From an uncultured Eubacteriales bacterium (GTDB taxonomy: Bacteria; Bacillota; Clostridia; Oscillospirales; Oscillospiraceae): DNA of 64,000 bases. The position numbers and the translations under genes were made by a program. The notes under the pieces were generated by a model that did no database searches, had not been told where the DNA came from, and was given only the letters and a program-made list of their open reading frames with translations. Shown piece by piece: positions 1 through 8,415 of the stretch. The number at the start of each line of letters is the position of its first letter. Positions within the stretch are counted from its first letter, which is position 1. The DNA lies in NCBI GenBank assembly GCA_900316745.1, contig ONEB01000002.1:218241-282240 (forward strand), in the 5' to 3' direction.

Positions 1-509
1 AGGGGGACTACGGTCTTTTGCAGACCGCCGACGGCTTGAACGGCGAGACGTATGACAACGAGACGATGATCCCGCCGATGCTGGAGGCGCAGGGCTTTGT
101 GCGGGATGAAAACGGCGCCTTTCAGCCTCCGGCGGACGGTACGCTCAAAATGCGCGTGCCCTCCGAGCTCGTGCCGCGCGACAGCACGGGCCGGGAGCTT
201 ACGATGAACCTCCGCGCGGACGACACCTTCGTCGAGGACGCGGGCTGGAAGCGCGCCTCGGCTGCCTACGCCGAGTTCCTGCGACGCCACGAGGGGCTGA
301 AGATCGTATTTCTCGAGCTCGGCGTCGGCGCGAACACCCCGGTCATCATCAAGTTCCCCTTCTGGCAGATGACGCTGGAAAACGAGAACGCCGCATACGT
401 CTGTCTCAGCCGCAGCTCGGCGTTCTGCCCGGACGCGATCGCCGACCGCTCGATCTGCATCAACGGCGATATCGCCGACGTTCTGGAGCGCTTGACAAGC
501 AGGCAATAA
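1..509 (+). CDS. Class M sirtuin-like NAD-dependent deacylase, 3' end only
   Basis: The reading frame is open from the first base, so only the C-terminal part of the protein (about 169 residues) is in the window; the TTG at 18 is an internal codon, not a start. The visible part contains a stretch reading ELGVGANTP followed by IKFPFWQMT, and later a Cys-Pro pair and CINGDI. This pattern is familiar from the C-terminal half of Sir2-family NAD-dependent deacylases of the bacterial class M type, where it forms part of the NAD pocket. The catalytic His and the N-terminal Rossmann motifs would lie outside the window. Whether a macrodomain partner is present upstream, as in SirTM operons, cannot be seen. 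Confidence 0.7.
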   Translation, partial: GDYGLLQTADGLNGETYDNETMIPPMLEAQGFVRDENGAFQPPADGTLKMRVPSELVPRDSTGRELTMNLRADDTFVEDAGWKRASAAYAEFLRRHEGLKIVFLELGVGANTPVIIKFPFWQMTLENENAAYVCLSRSSAFCPDAIADRSICINGDIADVLERLTSRQ

Positions 510-520
510 TCTTTCATAAT
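492..520 (+). promoter_or_regulatory. Sigma-A type promoter ahead of the MMPL exporter
   Basis: TTGACA at 492-497, a 17-nt spacer and CATAAT at 515-520. The -35 box lies inside the last codons of the preceding gene, and the likely start point is about 40 nt before the next ATG. Confidence 0.6.
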
Positions 521-567
521 GATAGAAACAGGGCTATTTTACCATGATCTGATTAGGGGTTGCTGTC

Positions 568-2718
568 ATGAAAAAACTGGCTGAGCTTCTGGTGGATCGG
601 CGGCGGATCTTTGCCGCGGTCACGCTGATCCTCACCCTGCTTTGCGCGTGGATGGCTTTGCGCGTGGAGATCAACACCGATATGTCCCGCTACCTCCCGT
701 CGAAATCCCCGATGCGCCGCGGCACGGAGCTGCTCGGGGAGGCTTTTCCCGATGACGTGGCGCAGAGCTCGTTCCGGCTGGTGTTCACGGGGCTCGACGA
801 GAGCGAGATCCCGGCGATCCGGCAGATGATCGCCGATCACGTCTATGTCTCGCGCGTGGAGTATGTCCCGGGCGACGCGCATTATAACCGCGACGGCAGA
901 ACGCTCTTTGTCGTGTATGTGGACGCGGACTACGATTCCCACGAGGCGGCGAACGTGCAGTATGTGTTTACCGAGCAGTTTCGGGATTACGATTTCGAGA
1001 TCCGCACCAACGAGACGCCGAAGACCGAGGTGCCGTTTACGCTGCTTGCCATCGGCGTCGGGATCGTGGTCGTGATTCTGGTCGCCATGAGCAAGTCGTG
1101 GATCGAGCCCGTGCTGTTTCTGATCGCTATCGGCATGGCGGTGGTCATCAACTTCGGCTCGAATCTCATGTTCGGGTATATCTCGGATCTCACGCTTGCG
1201 ATCGGGCCGGTGCTGCAGCTCGTTTTGAGCATGGACTATTCGATCATCCTCATGAACCGCTACCGCGAGCAGCGCGGGCAGGGTCTTGAAAAGCGCGCGG
1301 CGATGACCTCGGCGCTCAGGGGCGCGTTCCCCTCCATCCTCTCAAGCTCGCTCACCACGGTCGTGGGTCTGCTCGCGCTCGCGTTCATGACGTTCAAGAT
1401 CGGGCGGGAGCTCGGCTTCGTGCTGGCAAAGGGCGTGTTCATCAGCATGGTGTGCGTGTTCACGGTGCTGCCGGCGCTGATCCTTGCCTGTGACGGTCTC
1501 GTGGAAAAGACCGCGAAAAAGACCCTCCCGCTGCCGACGGCGTGGCTCGCGCGGTACAGCGAGCGGGCGCGCCGCGTGATCCCGTTCGTGTTCGCGGCGC
1601 TGTTCGGCCTGTTTTTCTGGCTGCGGTCGTTCACGCCCATCATCTTCACGGAAAACCTCGTCGACGATCTCACGCCCGTCTTCCCGCGGGACAACACCGT
1701 TGTGCTGCTCTATGAAAACCGGGACGAGGGCGCCGTCGCGCCGCTCATCGCCGATCTGGAGCGGGACGAAAATGTGCGCATCGTGCAGGCCTACGCCAAC
1801 ACGCTGGGGCAGCCCCTCACGCGCGCTGAGATGACGGCGGCGATGGGGCAGCCGGACGACCCCGCCATGCCGCAGCTGGTTAACGCGATCTATGACGCTT
1901 ACAGCCCCGACCCCGACGCCGCCATGACGATTGAGCAGTTCGCGGAGCGCTTTACATCGAACGATCAGCTGAGGGAGTTTTTCGGCGAGCACGCGGAGCT
2001 CATCTTCTCCAGAATGCGCGACGGCATCGCCTCTCAGAAGGCGCAGCTGTGCGGAAAAGACCGGTCGCGCATGATCATCCAGACGACCTATCCTGAGGAT
2101 TCGGAGGAGACGAGCGCGTTCATGGATGCGCTCTATGCGCGCTGCGAGCGGGACTTTGCAGGCCAGACGTATCTCATCGGCACGTCCGCCATGGTGCACG
2201 AGATGGAGGCCGGCTTCAGCCGGGAGTATCTCACGGTGTCGCTCGTCACGGCGGCGGCGATCTTCCTCGTGGTGCTGCTCTCATTCCGCTCGGCGGTGAT
2301 CCCGCTGCTGCTTGTGCTGCTCGTGCAGTGCGGCGTTTACATGGCGGTCACGCTCATGGGCTGGCAGGGCTATGACGTCTATTACCTCGCGCTGCTCGTC
2401 GTGCAGGGCATCCTCATGGGTGCGACGATCGACTATGCCATCCTGTTTTCGAGCTATTACCGCGAGCTGCGCCGGACGCAGACCAGAGGCGGCGCGCTGC
2501 GCGGCGCCTACGCAAATTCGATCCATACGATCATGACGTCGGGACTGATCCTCATTCTCGTCACGGCGATCCTCGGCGCGTTCTGCCCCACGCAGAGCAT
2601 CTCGCAGGTCTGCACCTCCATTGCCCTCGGCACCACGAGCGCGGTCGTGTTGATCCTGTTTATCCTGCCGGGGCTGCTGTCGGCGTTTGACCGATGGGTC
2701 ATCAGGAGGAAACCGTAA
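568..2718 (+). CDS. MMPL/RND-superfamily transporter
   Basis: A 716-residue integral membrane protein with the RND/MMPL layout: TM1 at about residues 14-32, an extracytoplasmic domain to about 155, a five-helix bundle (about 158-320), a second extracytoplasmic domain (about 360-545) and a second bundle to the C-terminus. Each bundle contains an acidic residue in the expected helix (MDYSIILMNRY near 220, IDYAILFSSYYRE near 620), which is the proton-relay position of the family. Members export lipids, drugs or hydrophobic compounds across the cytoplasmic membrane; the substrate cannot be deduced. It is followed by its own hairpin/promoter region and a MATE exporter, so the two form a small export neighbourhood but are probably separate transcripts. 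Confidence 0.9.
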   Translation: MKKLAELLVDRRRIFAAVTLILTLLCAWMALRVEINTDMSRYLPSKSPMRRGTELLGEAFPDDVAQSSFRLVFTGLDESEIPAIRQMIADHVYVSRVEYVPGDAHYNRDGRTLFVVYVDADYDSHEAANVQYVFTEQFRDYDFEIRTNETPKTEVPFTLLAIGVGIVVVILVAMSKSWIEPVLFLIAIGMAVVINFGSNLMFGYISDLTLAIGPVLQLVLSMDYSIILMNRYREQRGQGLEKRAAMTSALRGAFPSILSSSLTTVVGLLALAFMTFKIGRELGFVLAKGVFISMVCVFTVLPALILACDGLVEKTAKKTLPLPTAWLARYSERARRVIPFVFAALFGLFFWLRSFTPIIFTENLVDDLTPVFPRDNTVVLLYENRDEGAVAPLIADLERDENVRIVQAYANTLGQPLTRAEMTAAMGQPDDPAMPQLVNAIYDAYSPDPDAAMTIEQFAERFTSNDQLREFFGEHAELIFSRMRDGIASQKAQLCGKDRSRMIIQTTYPEDSEETSAFMDALYARCERDFAGQTYLIGTSAMVHEMEAGFSREYLTVSLVTAAAIFLVVLLSFRSAVIPLLLVLLVQCGVYMAVTLMGWQGYDVYYLALLVVQGILMGATIDYAILFSSYYRELRRTQTRGGALRGAYANSIHTIMTSGLILILVTAILGAFCPTQSISQVCTSIALGTTSAVVLILFILPGLLSAFDRWVIRRKP

Positions 2719-2726
2719 AAATTGCA

Positions 2727-2766
2727 TAGACATGCGACAGGCAATGTGTTATACTGCCTGTCGCAT
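2727..2766 (+). promoter_or_regulatory. Promoter overlapped by a 12-bp inverted repeat before the MATE gene
   Basis: TAGACA at 2727-2732, a 17-nt spacer and TATACT at 2750-2755. ATGCGACAGGCA at 2732-2743 is the perfect reverse complement of TGCCTGTCGCAT at 2755-2766, so the repeat covers the spacer and -10 box. It could be an operator for a regulator of the exporter, or it could act as a terminator for the upstream gene, since a T-rich tract follows at 2767-2776. Confidence 0.55.
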
Positions 2767-2792
2767 CTTTTGATTTTGAGGAGGAGACGCCT

Positions 2793-4178
2793 GTGGGAAT
2801 CCGGCGTTTTATCGGGGATAAGCCGTTTTACCGCCGCGTGTTCGCGGTGATGGTTCCCGTTCTGATCCAGCAGGTGATCACGAATTTCGTGGGCCTTCTG
2901 GACAATCTGATGGTGGGGCAGATCGGCACCGAGCCGATGAGCGGCGTCGCCATCGTCAACCAGCTTCTGTTTGTGTTCGCGCTGTGCATTTTCGGCGCGC
3001 TCGCGGGGCCCGGCATCCTGACGGCGCAGTTTTACGGCGCGGAGGATCACGCCGGCGTGCGCGATACGTTCCGCTCCAAGCTGTATCTCGGCCTCGGCGC
3101 GGTGGTCGTGTTCGGCTCGCTTCTGATCCTGCGCGGCGAGACGCTCGTGCGCCTGTTCCTGCATGAGGGCGAGGCGGGGCTCGATCTTGAGGCCACGCTC
3201 CGGTATGCCATGCAGTATCTGCGCGTCATGCTCTGGCAGATGCTGCCGTTTGCCGTCGTGCAGGTCTATGCCGGCACGCTGCGCGAGACGGGGGAGACGG
3301 TGCTCCCCATGAAGGCGGGGCTGATCGCCGTCTGCGTGAATCTCGTCGGCAACTATATCCTCATCTTCGGCAAGCTCGGCGCGCCGGCGCTCGGCGTGGA
3401 GGGCGCGGCGATCGCGACGGTGCTCTCCCGCTTTACGGAGCTTGCCATCGTCGCCGTCTGGACGCACCGCCACACCCAGCGCTGCCCGTACATTTTGGGC
3501 GTATACCGGTCGCTGCATGTGCCGGGAGCGCTGCTCAAACGCATGGCGAAGCTCGGCTTTCCTCTGCTGATCAACGAGCTGCTCTGGTCGAGCGGCATGA
3601 CGACGATGAACCAGTGCTTTTCGCTGCGCGGTCTGGAGGTCGTCTCGGCGGAGAACATTTCCACGACGATCTCGAACCTCTTCTTCTGCGCCTTCCTCTC
3701 GATGGGCACGACGGTCTCGATTATCATCGGCCAGCTGCTCGGCTCGGGCGAGACCGAGCGCGCCGTGGACGAGGACCGCAAGCTCATCGCCTTCGCGGTC
3801 GCGCTGTGCACGGCGGTGGGTCTCGTCATGGCGGTCATCGCGCCGCTCGTGCCGGAGCTGTACAACACCACCGCGCCCGTCAAGCGCATCGCGGTGTCGT
3901 TCATCCTCATCAGCGCGGCGATGATGCCGGTGAACGCCTTCACCAACGCGTGCTACTTCACGCTCCGCTCCGGCGGCAAGACGTTCATCACGTTCCTGTT
4001 TGACAGCGTGTTCGTCTGGTGCGTCAGCGTTCCGGCGGCGTTTGTGCTCAGCCGGTACACGACCATGCCGATCGTGCCGATTTATCTGGCGGTGTATCTG
4101 CTCGACCTCATCAAGTGCCTGATCGGCTACTTTCTCGTCAGAAGCAAAAAATGGGTGCAAAACCTCACAAACGTATGA
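2793..4178 (+). CDS. MATE family efflux transporter
   Basis: A 461-residue, 12-helix membrane protein of normal MATE length. The first helix pair contains the typical run QQVITNFVGLLDNLMVGQIG (about residues 22-41), and the second half repeats the pattern. MATE proteins extrude cationic drugs or metabolites using a Na+ or H+ gradient. The start is GTG at 2793, chosen because a GAGGAGGAG ribosome site sits about 9 nt upstream. The protein is complete; the substrate is unknown. Confidence 0.92.
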   Translation: MGIRRFIGDKPFYRRVFAVMVPVLIQQVITNFVGLLDNLMVGQIGTEPMSGVAIVNQLLFVFALCIFGALAGPGILTAQFYGAEDHAGVRDTFRSKLYLGLGAVVVFGSLLILRGETLVRLFLHEGEAGLDLEATLRYAMQYLRVMLWQMLPFAVVQVYAGTLRETGETVLPMKAGLIAVCVNLVGNYILIFGKLGAPALGVEGAAIATVLSRFTELAIVAVWTHRHTQRCPYILGVYRSLHVPGALLKRMAKLGFPLLINELLWSSGMTTMNQCFSLRGLEVVSAENISTTISNLFFCAFLSMGTTVSIIIGQLLGSGETERAVDEDRKLIAFAVALCTAVGLVMAVIAPLVPELYNTTAPVKRIAVSFILISAAMMPVNAFTNACYFTLRSGGKTFITFLFDSVFVWCVSVPAAFVLSRYTTMPIVPIYLAVYLLDLIKCLIGYFLVRSKKWVQNLTNV

Positions 4179-4271
4179 AAATACAGGGCTGCTGCGTTTT
4201 TCACGCGGCAGTCCAGTTTCCGTCAAAGTGCCTATTTGTTCAAAGTTATGTCATAAAATGCGTCTCTTTTC

Positions 4272-4300
4272 TTGACAGTTTCCCTCGTTTCGGCTACAAT
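4272..4300 (+). promoter_or_regulatory. Consensus sigma-A promoter for pepF-opp
   Basis: TTGACA at 4272-4277, exactly 17 nt, then TACAAT at 4295-4300. It starts transcription roughly 50 nt before the pepF start, and no terminator is visible until 14114, so it probably drives the whole pepF-oppABCDF run. Confidence 0.8.
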
Positions 4301-4360
4301 AATCCAAAGTGGGGTAGGAGCAATTCCCCGCTGTTGTGATTTAAATTGGAGGATTCCGTT

Positions 4361-6064
4361 TTGAAGTTTTCCGAAATGCCTTATGCGCGTCCCGACATTG
4401 AGACGCTGAAGGCGGATTTCACCGCGCTCACGGAGCGCCTGAAGTCGGCGGGGGACTATCCCGCCGCCCGCGCGGCCTTTCTGGAGATGGATCAGCTCCG
4501 CCGCAGGACGGAGACGCAGCTCACGCTCGTGAGCATCCGTCACTCCATCGACACGCGCGACAAATTCTATGACGACGAGATGCAGTACTGGAACAGCGCC
4601 GCGCCGGAGCTGGAGGAATATGTGCAGCTCTGGACGGAGGCACTGCTCAAAAGCCCGTTCCGCTCCGAATTCGAGGCGGAGTACGGCAGGATTATCTTCA
4701 CCAATGCCGAGATCAGCGCCAAGACCTTCTCGCCCGAGATCATCCCGCTCCTGCAGCAGGAGAACGACCTCATCAAGGCGTATGACAAGCTGATCGCCTC
4801 GGCGCAGATCCCGTTTGACGGCGGCGTGTACACGCTCTCGCAGATCTCCCCGAAAAAGACCGACCCCGACGACGCCGTGCGCCTCGCCGCGTGGAAGGCC
4901 GAGGGCGCCTGGTACAAGGAAAACCAGCCGGAGCTCGACCGGATCTATGACGAGCTGACGCACCTGCGCGACGCCATGGGTAAAAAGCTCGGCTACGGCG
5001 GCTACACCCAGCTCGGCTACTACCGCATGCAGCGCAACTGCTACACGAAAGAAGACGTGGAGCGCTTCCGCGCAAGCGTCGTGAAATATCTCGTCCCCGT
5101 CGCGGACAGCATCTACCGCGAGCAGGCAATCAGGCTCGGCAAGGAATATCCCATGAGCTTTGCCGACAACGCGCTCCTGTTCCGCTCCGGCAACGCCCGC
5201 CCGCAGGGCACCGCCGACGACATCCTCGCCGCCGGCAGGCGCTTTTATGATGCGCTCAGCCCCGAGACGAGCGAATTCTTCCGCATGATGCTCGACAACG
5301 AGCTTCTGGATGTCCTGTCCACCGATGGCAAGGAGAGCGGCGGCTACTGCACGAGTCTCTATGACTACGATGCGCCGTTCATCTTCGCCAACTTCAACGG
5401 CACGACCTCCGACGTCGAGACCGTCACGCACGAGGCGGGCCACGCTTTCGCTGACTGGTACAACCGCGACCGCGTCCCGATGGAGACGATCTGGCCGAGC
5501 ATGGAGGCCTGCGAGGTCCACTCCATGTCCATGGAGTTTTTCGCCTGGCCGTGGGCGGAGGAGTTCTTCGGCCCCGACACGAAAAAATTCCTGTACAGCC
5601 ACCTCGCCGGGGCAATCACGTTCATCCCCTACGGCACGATGGTTGATCACTTCCAGCACATCGTCTATGAGCGTCCGGACATGACGCCGCGCGAGCGGCA
5701 CGACGTGTGGAAAAAGCTTCTCGGCGTCTACATGCCGTGGCAGAAGCTCGACGGGGACATCCCGTTTTATTCCGAGGGCGAGGGCTGGCAGCGCCAGAGC
5801 CACATCTACGATGTTCCGTTTTATTACATCGACTACTGCCTTGCGCAGACCGTCGCGCTGAGCTTCTGGGCGATGATCCAGAAGGATCTGAAGAACGCCT
5901 GGGCGCACTATATCGCCTATACCGAGCAGGGCGGCAGCGTCACGTTCACGGAGCTACTCAAAAACGCGGGGCTCGACAGCCCCTTTGAGGAGACCTGCCT
6001 GCGCACCGTCTGCGAGGCGGCGGCGCAGTGGCTGCGCGAATTCGATCTGACCGGGATCGCATAA
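4361..6064 (+). CDS. pepF: M3 family oligoendopeptidase (PepF-like)
   Basis: A 567-residue cytoplasmic zinc metallopeptidase that cleaves short peptides. The zinc site is HEAGHAF (about residue 357), followed by the downstream glutamate in EACEVHSMSMEF, as in M3 thimet-type peptidases. The start is taken as TTG at 4361, giving MKFSEMPYARPD; GGAGG at 4348-4352 is 8 nt upstream. The alternative TTG at 4346 would lie on top of that ribosome site. It stands directly before an Opp-type peptide importer with only 61 nt between and no terminator, so imported peptides are probably hydrolysed by this enzyme. Confidence 0.93.
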   Translation: MKFSEMPYARPDIETLKADFTALTERLKSAGDYPAARAAFLEMDQLRRRTETQLTLVSIRHSIDTRDKFYDDEMQYWNSAAPELEEYVQLWTEALLKSPFRSEFEAEYGRIIFTNAEISAKTFSPEIIPLLQQENDLIKAYDKLIASAQIPFDGGVYTLSQISPKKTDPDDAVRLAAWKAEGAWYKENQPELDRIYDELTHLRDAMGKKLGYGGYTQLGYYRMQRNCYTKEDVERFRASVVKYLVPVADSIYREQAIRLGKEYPMSFADNALLFRSGNARPQGTADDILAAGRRFYDALSPETSEFFRMMLDNELLDVLSTDGKESGGYCTSLYDYDAPFIFANFNGTTSDVETVTHEAGHAFADWYNRDRVPMETIWPSMEACEVHSMSMEFFAWPWAEEFFGPDTKKFLYSHLAGAITFIPYGTMVDHFQHIVYERPDMTPRERHDVWKKLLGVYMPWQKLDGDIPFYSEGEGWQRQSHIYDVPFYYIDYCLAQTVALSFWAMIQKDLKNAWAHYIAYTEQGGSVTFTELLKNAGLDSPFEETCLRTVCEAAAQWLREFDLTGIA

Positions 6065-6070
6065 ACTGTG

Positions 6071-6099
6071 TTATTACACGCCTCATCGGCGTCTAATAA
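6071..6099 (+). other. Hairpin in the pepF-oppA intergenic region
   Basis: TTATTA-C-ACGCC pairs with GGCGT-C-TAATAA around a 5-nt loop. No T-tract follows, so it is unlikely to terminate; it may protect or separate the oppA part of a pepF-opp transcript. Confidence 0.4.
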
Positions 6100-6125
6100 A
6101 ATAGAAAAGGAGGAAATTGAAAGAC

Positions 6126-8294
6126 ATGAAGACATCCATCAAGAGGCTCGTGACAATTGTTCTGGCACTTGTCATGGTGCTCAGCCTCGCAGCCTGCGGC
6201 AATGGCAAGGGCGGCTCCGGCGGCGGCAGCGATCTTGCTGCTGAAAACTGGTCCTATGACACTGCCAACTATTATTCCGATTCCGAGAAGGTCTACAACG
6301 ACATCCTCGGCGGATACAACGAGTACTATCAGAAAGCTCTGCAGTCCGACAACGTCTCTGAGCGCTATGCGCTCGAGGCCATTGCCGAAGCGAAGCTTCT
6401 CGACTCCGCGATCATGCTGCCCCTCTCCACCAGAGGCGGTCAGTACGCCATCAGCCGCGCTGTGCCCAGAACCATCAACAGCACGCTCTGGGGCAATGAC
6501 AGCGATCGCTTCCACAATGCGGTCGTCGCCACCGAGTTCGTCAAGCCCGCCGACCGCGACGCGATCAAGGCGAAGTGGGCCGAGCTCGCCGGCACCGGCA
6601 CGTTCGAAGCCTGGGTCAAGCAGTACATGACCGACAACGGCTACGAGCTGAAGGACACCTACACCATCCCCTACAACACCGATCCCCAGACCTGGGACGG
6701 TCTGGCCACCTATCGTGCCGCCGACTCCGAGGCCATTGTCAACACCGTTGACGGCCTGCTCGAGTACGACATGGAGAATGTCCAGCAGCCCGCGCTGGCC
6801 ACCAGCTTTGAGGCCAACGAGGACAACACCGTCTTCACCTTCCACATCCGCCAGGGCGCCAAGTGGTCCGACTCTCAGGGCCGCGAGGTCGCTGACGTGA
6901 CCGCTGACGACTTCGTCGCCGGCATGCAGCACCTGATGGACGTGCAGGGCGGTCTGGAAGGCCTGGCCGGCGATGACGGCGTCAAGATCGTCAACGCCCA
7001 GGCTTACATCGACGGCGAGATCACCGATTTCTCCGAAGTCGGCGTCAAGGCCGTGGATGACTACACCCTCGAGTACACCCTCGAGGAGCCCTGCGTCTGG
7101 TTCACCACGCTGCTGGGCTACAACCCGTTCTTCCCGCTGTGCCGCTCCTACTATGAGTCCCAGGGCGGCAAGTTCGGCGCGGACTTCGTCGACGACGACA
7201 CCTATCTCTATGGTAAGGATCCTGACCATCTGGCCTACTGCGGCCCGTATCTGGTCTCCAACTTCACCGAGAAGAACACCATCGTGTTCGAAGCCAACCC
7301 CAACTACTGGAACGCTGCCAACGTCGGCATCAAGACCCTGACCTGGATGTTCAACGACGGCTCCGATGACCTGAAGTCCTATAACGACGCCAAGAAGGGC
7401 ACCATCGACGGCGCCAACCTGAACACCTCCGCTGTTGAGGCTGCCAAGAAGGACGGCCTGTTCGACGAATTCGCCTACATCAGCGATACCGACGCGACCT
7501 CCTTCGTGGCGTTCTTCAACGTCATGCGCAACCAGTTCTGCAACTTCAACGACGCTTCCGTCGGCGTTTCCACCAAGACCGTCGAGGAGGCCGAGGCTTA
7601 CAACCAGGCCATGCAGAACATCCACTTCCGTCATGCGCTGGCGACCTCTCTGGACCGCGGCTCCTACAACGCCCAGTCCGTCGGCGAGGATCTGAAGTTC
7701 AACAACCTCCGCAACTCCTACACGCCCGCCAACTTCGTCTCCCTCCCCGAGGAAGTCACCGTCCAGATCAACGGTGAGGACGTCACCTTCCCGGCCGGCA
7801 CCAAGTACGGCGAGATCGTGCAGGCTCAGCTCGACGCTGACGGCTTTGAAGTCACTGTCTGGGATCCCAAGGCTGACAACGGCCTCGGCTCCGGCGACGG
7901 CTTCGACGGCTGGTACAATCCCGAGTACGCCAAGAGCGAGCTCGCCACTGCGATCGAAGAACTCAAGGCCGACGGCCTGGAGATCACCAAGGACAACCCG
8001 ATCGTCATCGAGATCCCGTATCCCGGCAACGTCGAGCAGTACAAGAACCGTGCCAACGTCTGCAAGCAGAGCATCGAGAAGACCTTCGACGGCCTCGTCG
8101 AGGTCCGCCTGCTCGACTGCGTTGACGAAGAAGGCTGGTACTATGCCGGTTACTATCCGGACTACGGTTATGAGATGAACGCCGACTTCATGGACGTCTC
8201 CGGTTGGGGTCCTGACTACGGCGATCCTCAGACCTACCTCGCCACCATGACCGGCGCTCCCGGCGGCATGGTCAAGTCCTGCGGTATCTATTGA
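6126..8294 (+). CDS. oppA: Oligopeptide ABC transporter substrate-binding lipoprotein (OppA-like)
   Basis: A 722-residue lipoprotein of the family 5 solute-binding type. A hydrophobic signal peptide ends in the lipobox LSLAAC (Cys about residue 22), followed by a Gly/Ser linker (GKGGSGGGS). The binding-protein core includes the family feature VFTFHIRQGAKWSD (about 237-250) and the GPYLV..F pattern. The start is ATG at 6126 because AGGAGG at 6108-6113 gives 12 nt spacing; TTG at 6117 would be too close. The chain stops soon after a GPDYGDPQTYL region where many OppA proteins continue for about 100 residues, so it may be a C-terminally short subfamily. It captures peptides outside the membrane for the permeases that follow. 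Codon use is strongly biased, suggesting high expression. Confidence 0.9.
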   Translation: MKTSIKRLVTIVLALVMVLSLAACGNGKGGSGGGSDLAAENWSYDTANYYSDSEKVYNDILGGYNEYYQKALQSDNVSERYALEAIAEAKLLDSAIMLPLSTRGGQYAISRAVPRTINSTLWGNDSDRFHNAVVATEFVKPADRDAIKAKWAELAGTGTFEAWVKQYMTDNGYELKDTYTIPYNTDPQTWDGLATYRAADSEAIVNTVDGLLEYDMENVQQPALATSFEANEDNTVFTFHIRQGAKWSDSQGREVADVTADDFVAGMQHLMDVQGGLEGLAGDDGVKIVNAQAYIDGEITDFSEVGVKAVDDYTLEYTLEEPCVWFTTLLGYNPFFPLCRSYYESQGGKFGADFVDDDTYLYGKDPDHLAYCGPYLVSNFTEKNTIVFEANPNYWNAANVGIKTLTWMFNDGSDDLKSYNDAKKGTIDGANLNTSAVEAAKKDGLFDEFAYISDTDATSFVAFFNVMRNQFCNFNDASVGVSTKTVEEAEAYNQAMQNIHFRHALATSLDRGSYNAQSVGEDLKFNNLRNSYTPANFVSLPEEVTVQINGEDVTFPAGTKYGEIVQAQLDADGFEVTVWDPKADNGLGSGDGFDGWYNPEYAKSELATAIEELKADGLEITKDNPIVIEIPYPGNVEQYKNRANVCKQSIEKTFDGLVEVRLLDCVDEEGWYYAGYYPDYGYEMNADFMDVSGWGPDYGDPQTYLATMTGAPGGMVKSCGIY

Positions 8295-8344
8295 TCCGCT
8301 GCGGTTCGATTCTTTTAACCGAATCAAAGATTCCTGAAAACATG

Positions 8345-8372
8345 GGGGAGTGGGCAGCAATGCCCATTCCCC
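8345..8372 (+). other. 11-bp hairpin between oppA and oppB
   Basis: Bases 8345-8355 pair with 8362-8372 (one G-U pair) around a 6-nt loop. No T-tract follows. Such intergenic stems typically stabilise the mRNA of an abundant binding protein or cause partial termination, giving more OppA than permease. Confidence 0.6.
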
Positions 8373-8415
8373 TGTTACGGCATGTTCCGCCAATTCATAT
8401 GCAGAGTGGTGCCTT

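Noticed and set aside
4232..5908. Minus-strand frame of 558 codons over pepF
   Set aside because: Antisense shadow; pepF has HEAGH and a good start signal.
6071..6099. Rho-independent terminator between pepF and oppA
   Set aside because: The stem is followed by AATAGAAAAGG, with no T-tract.
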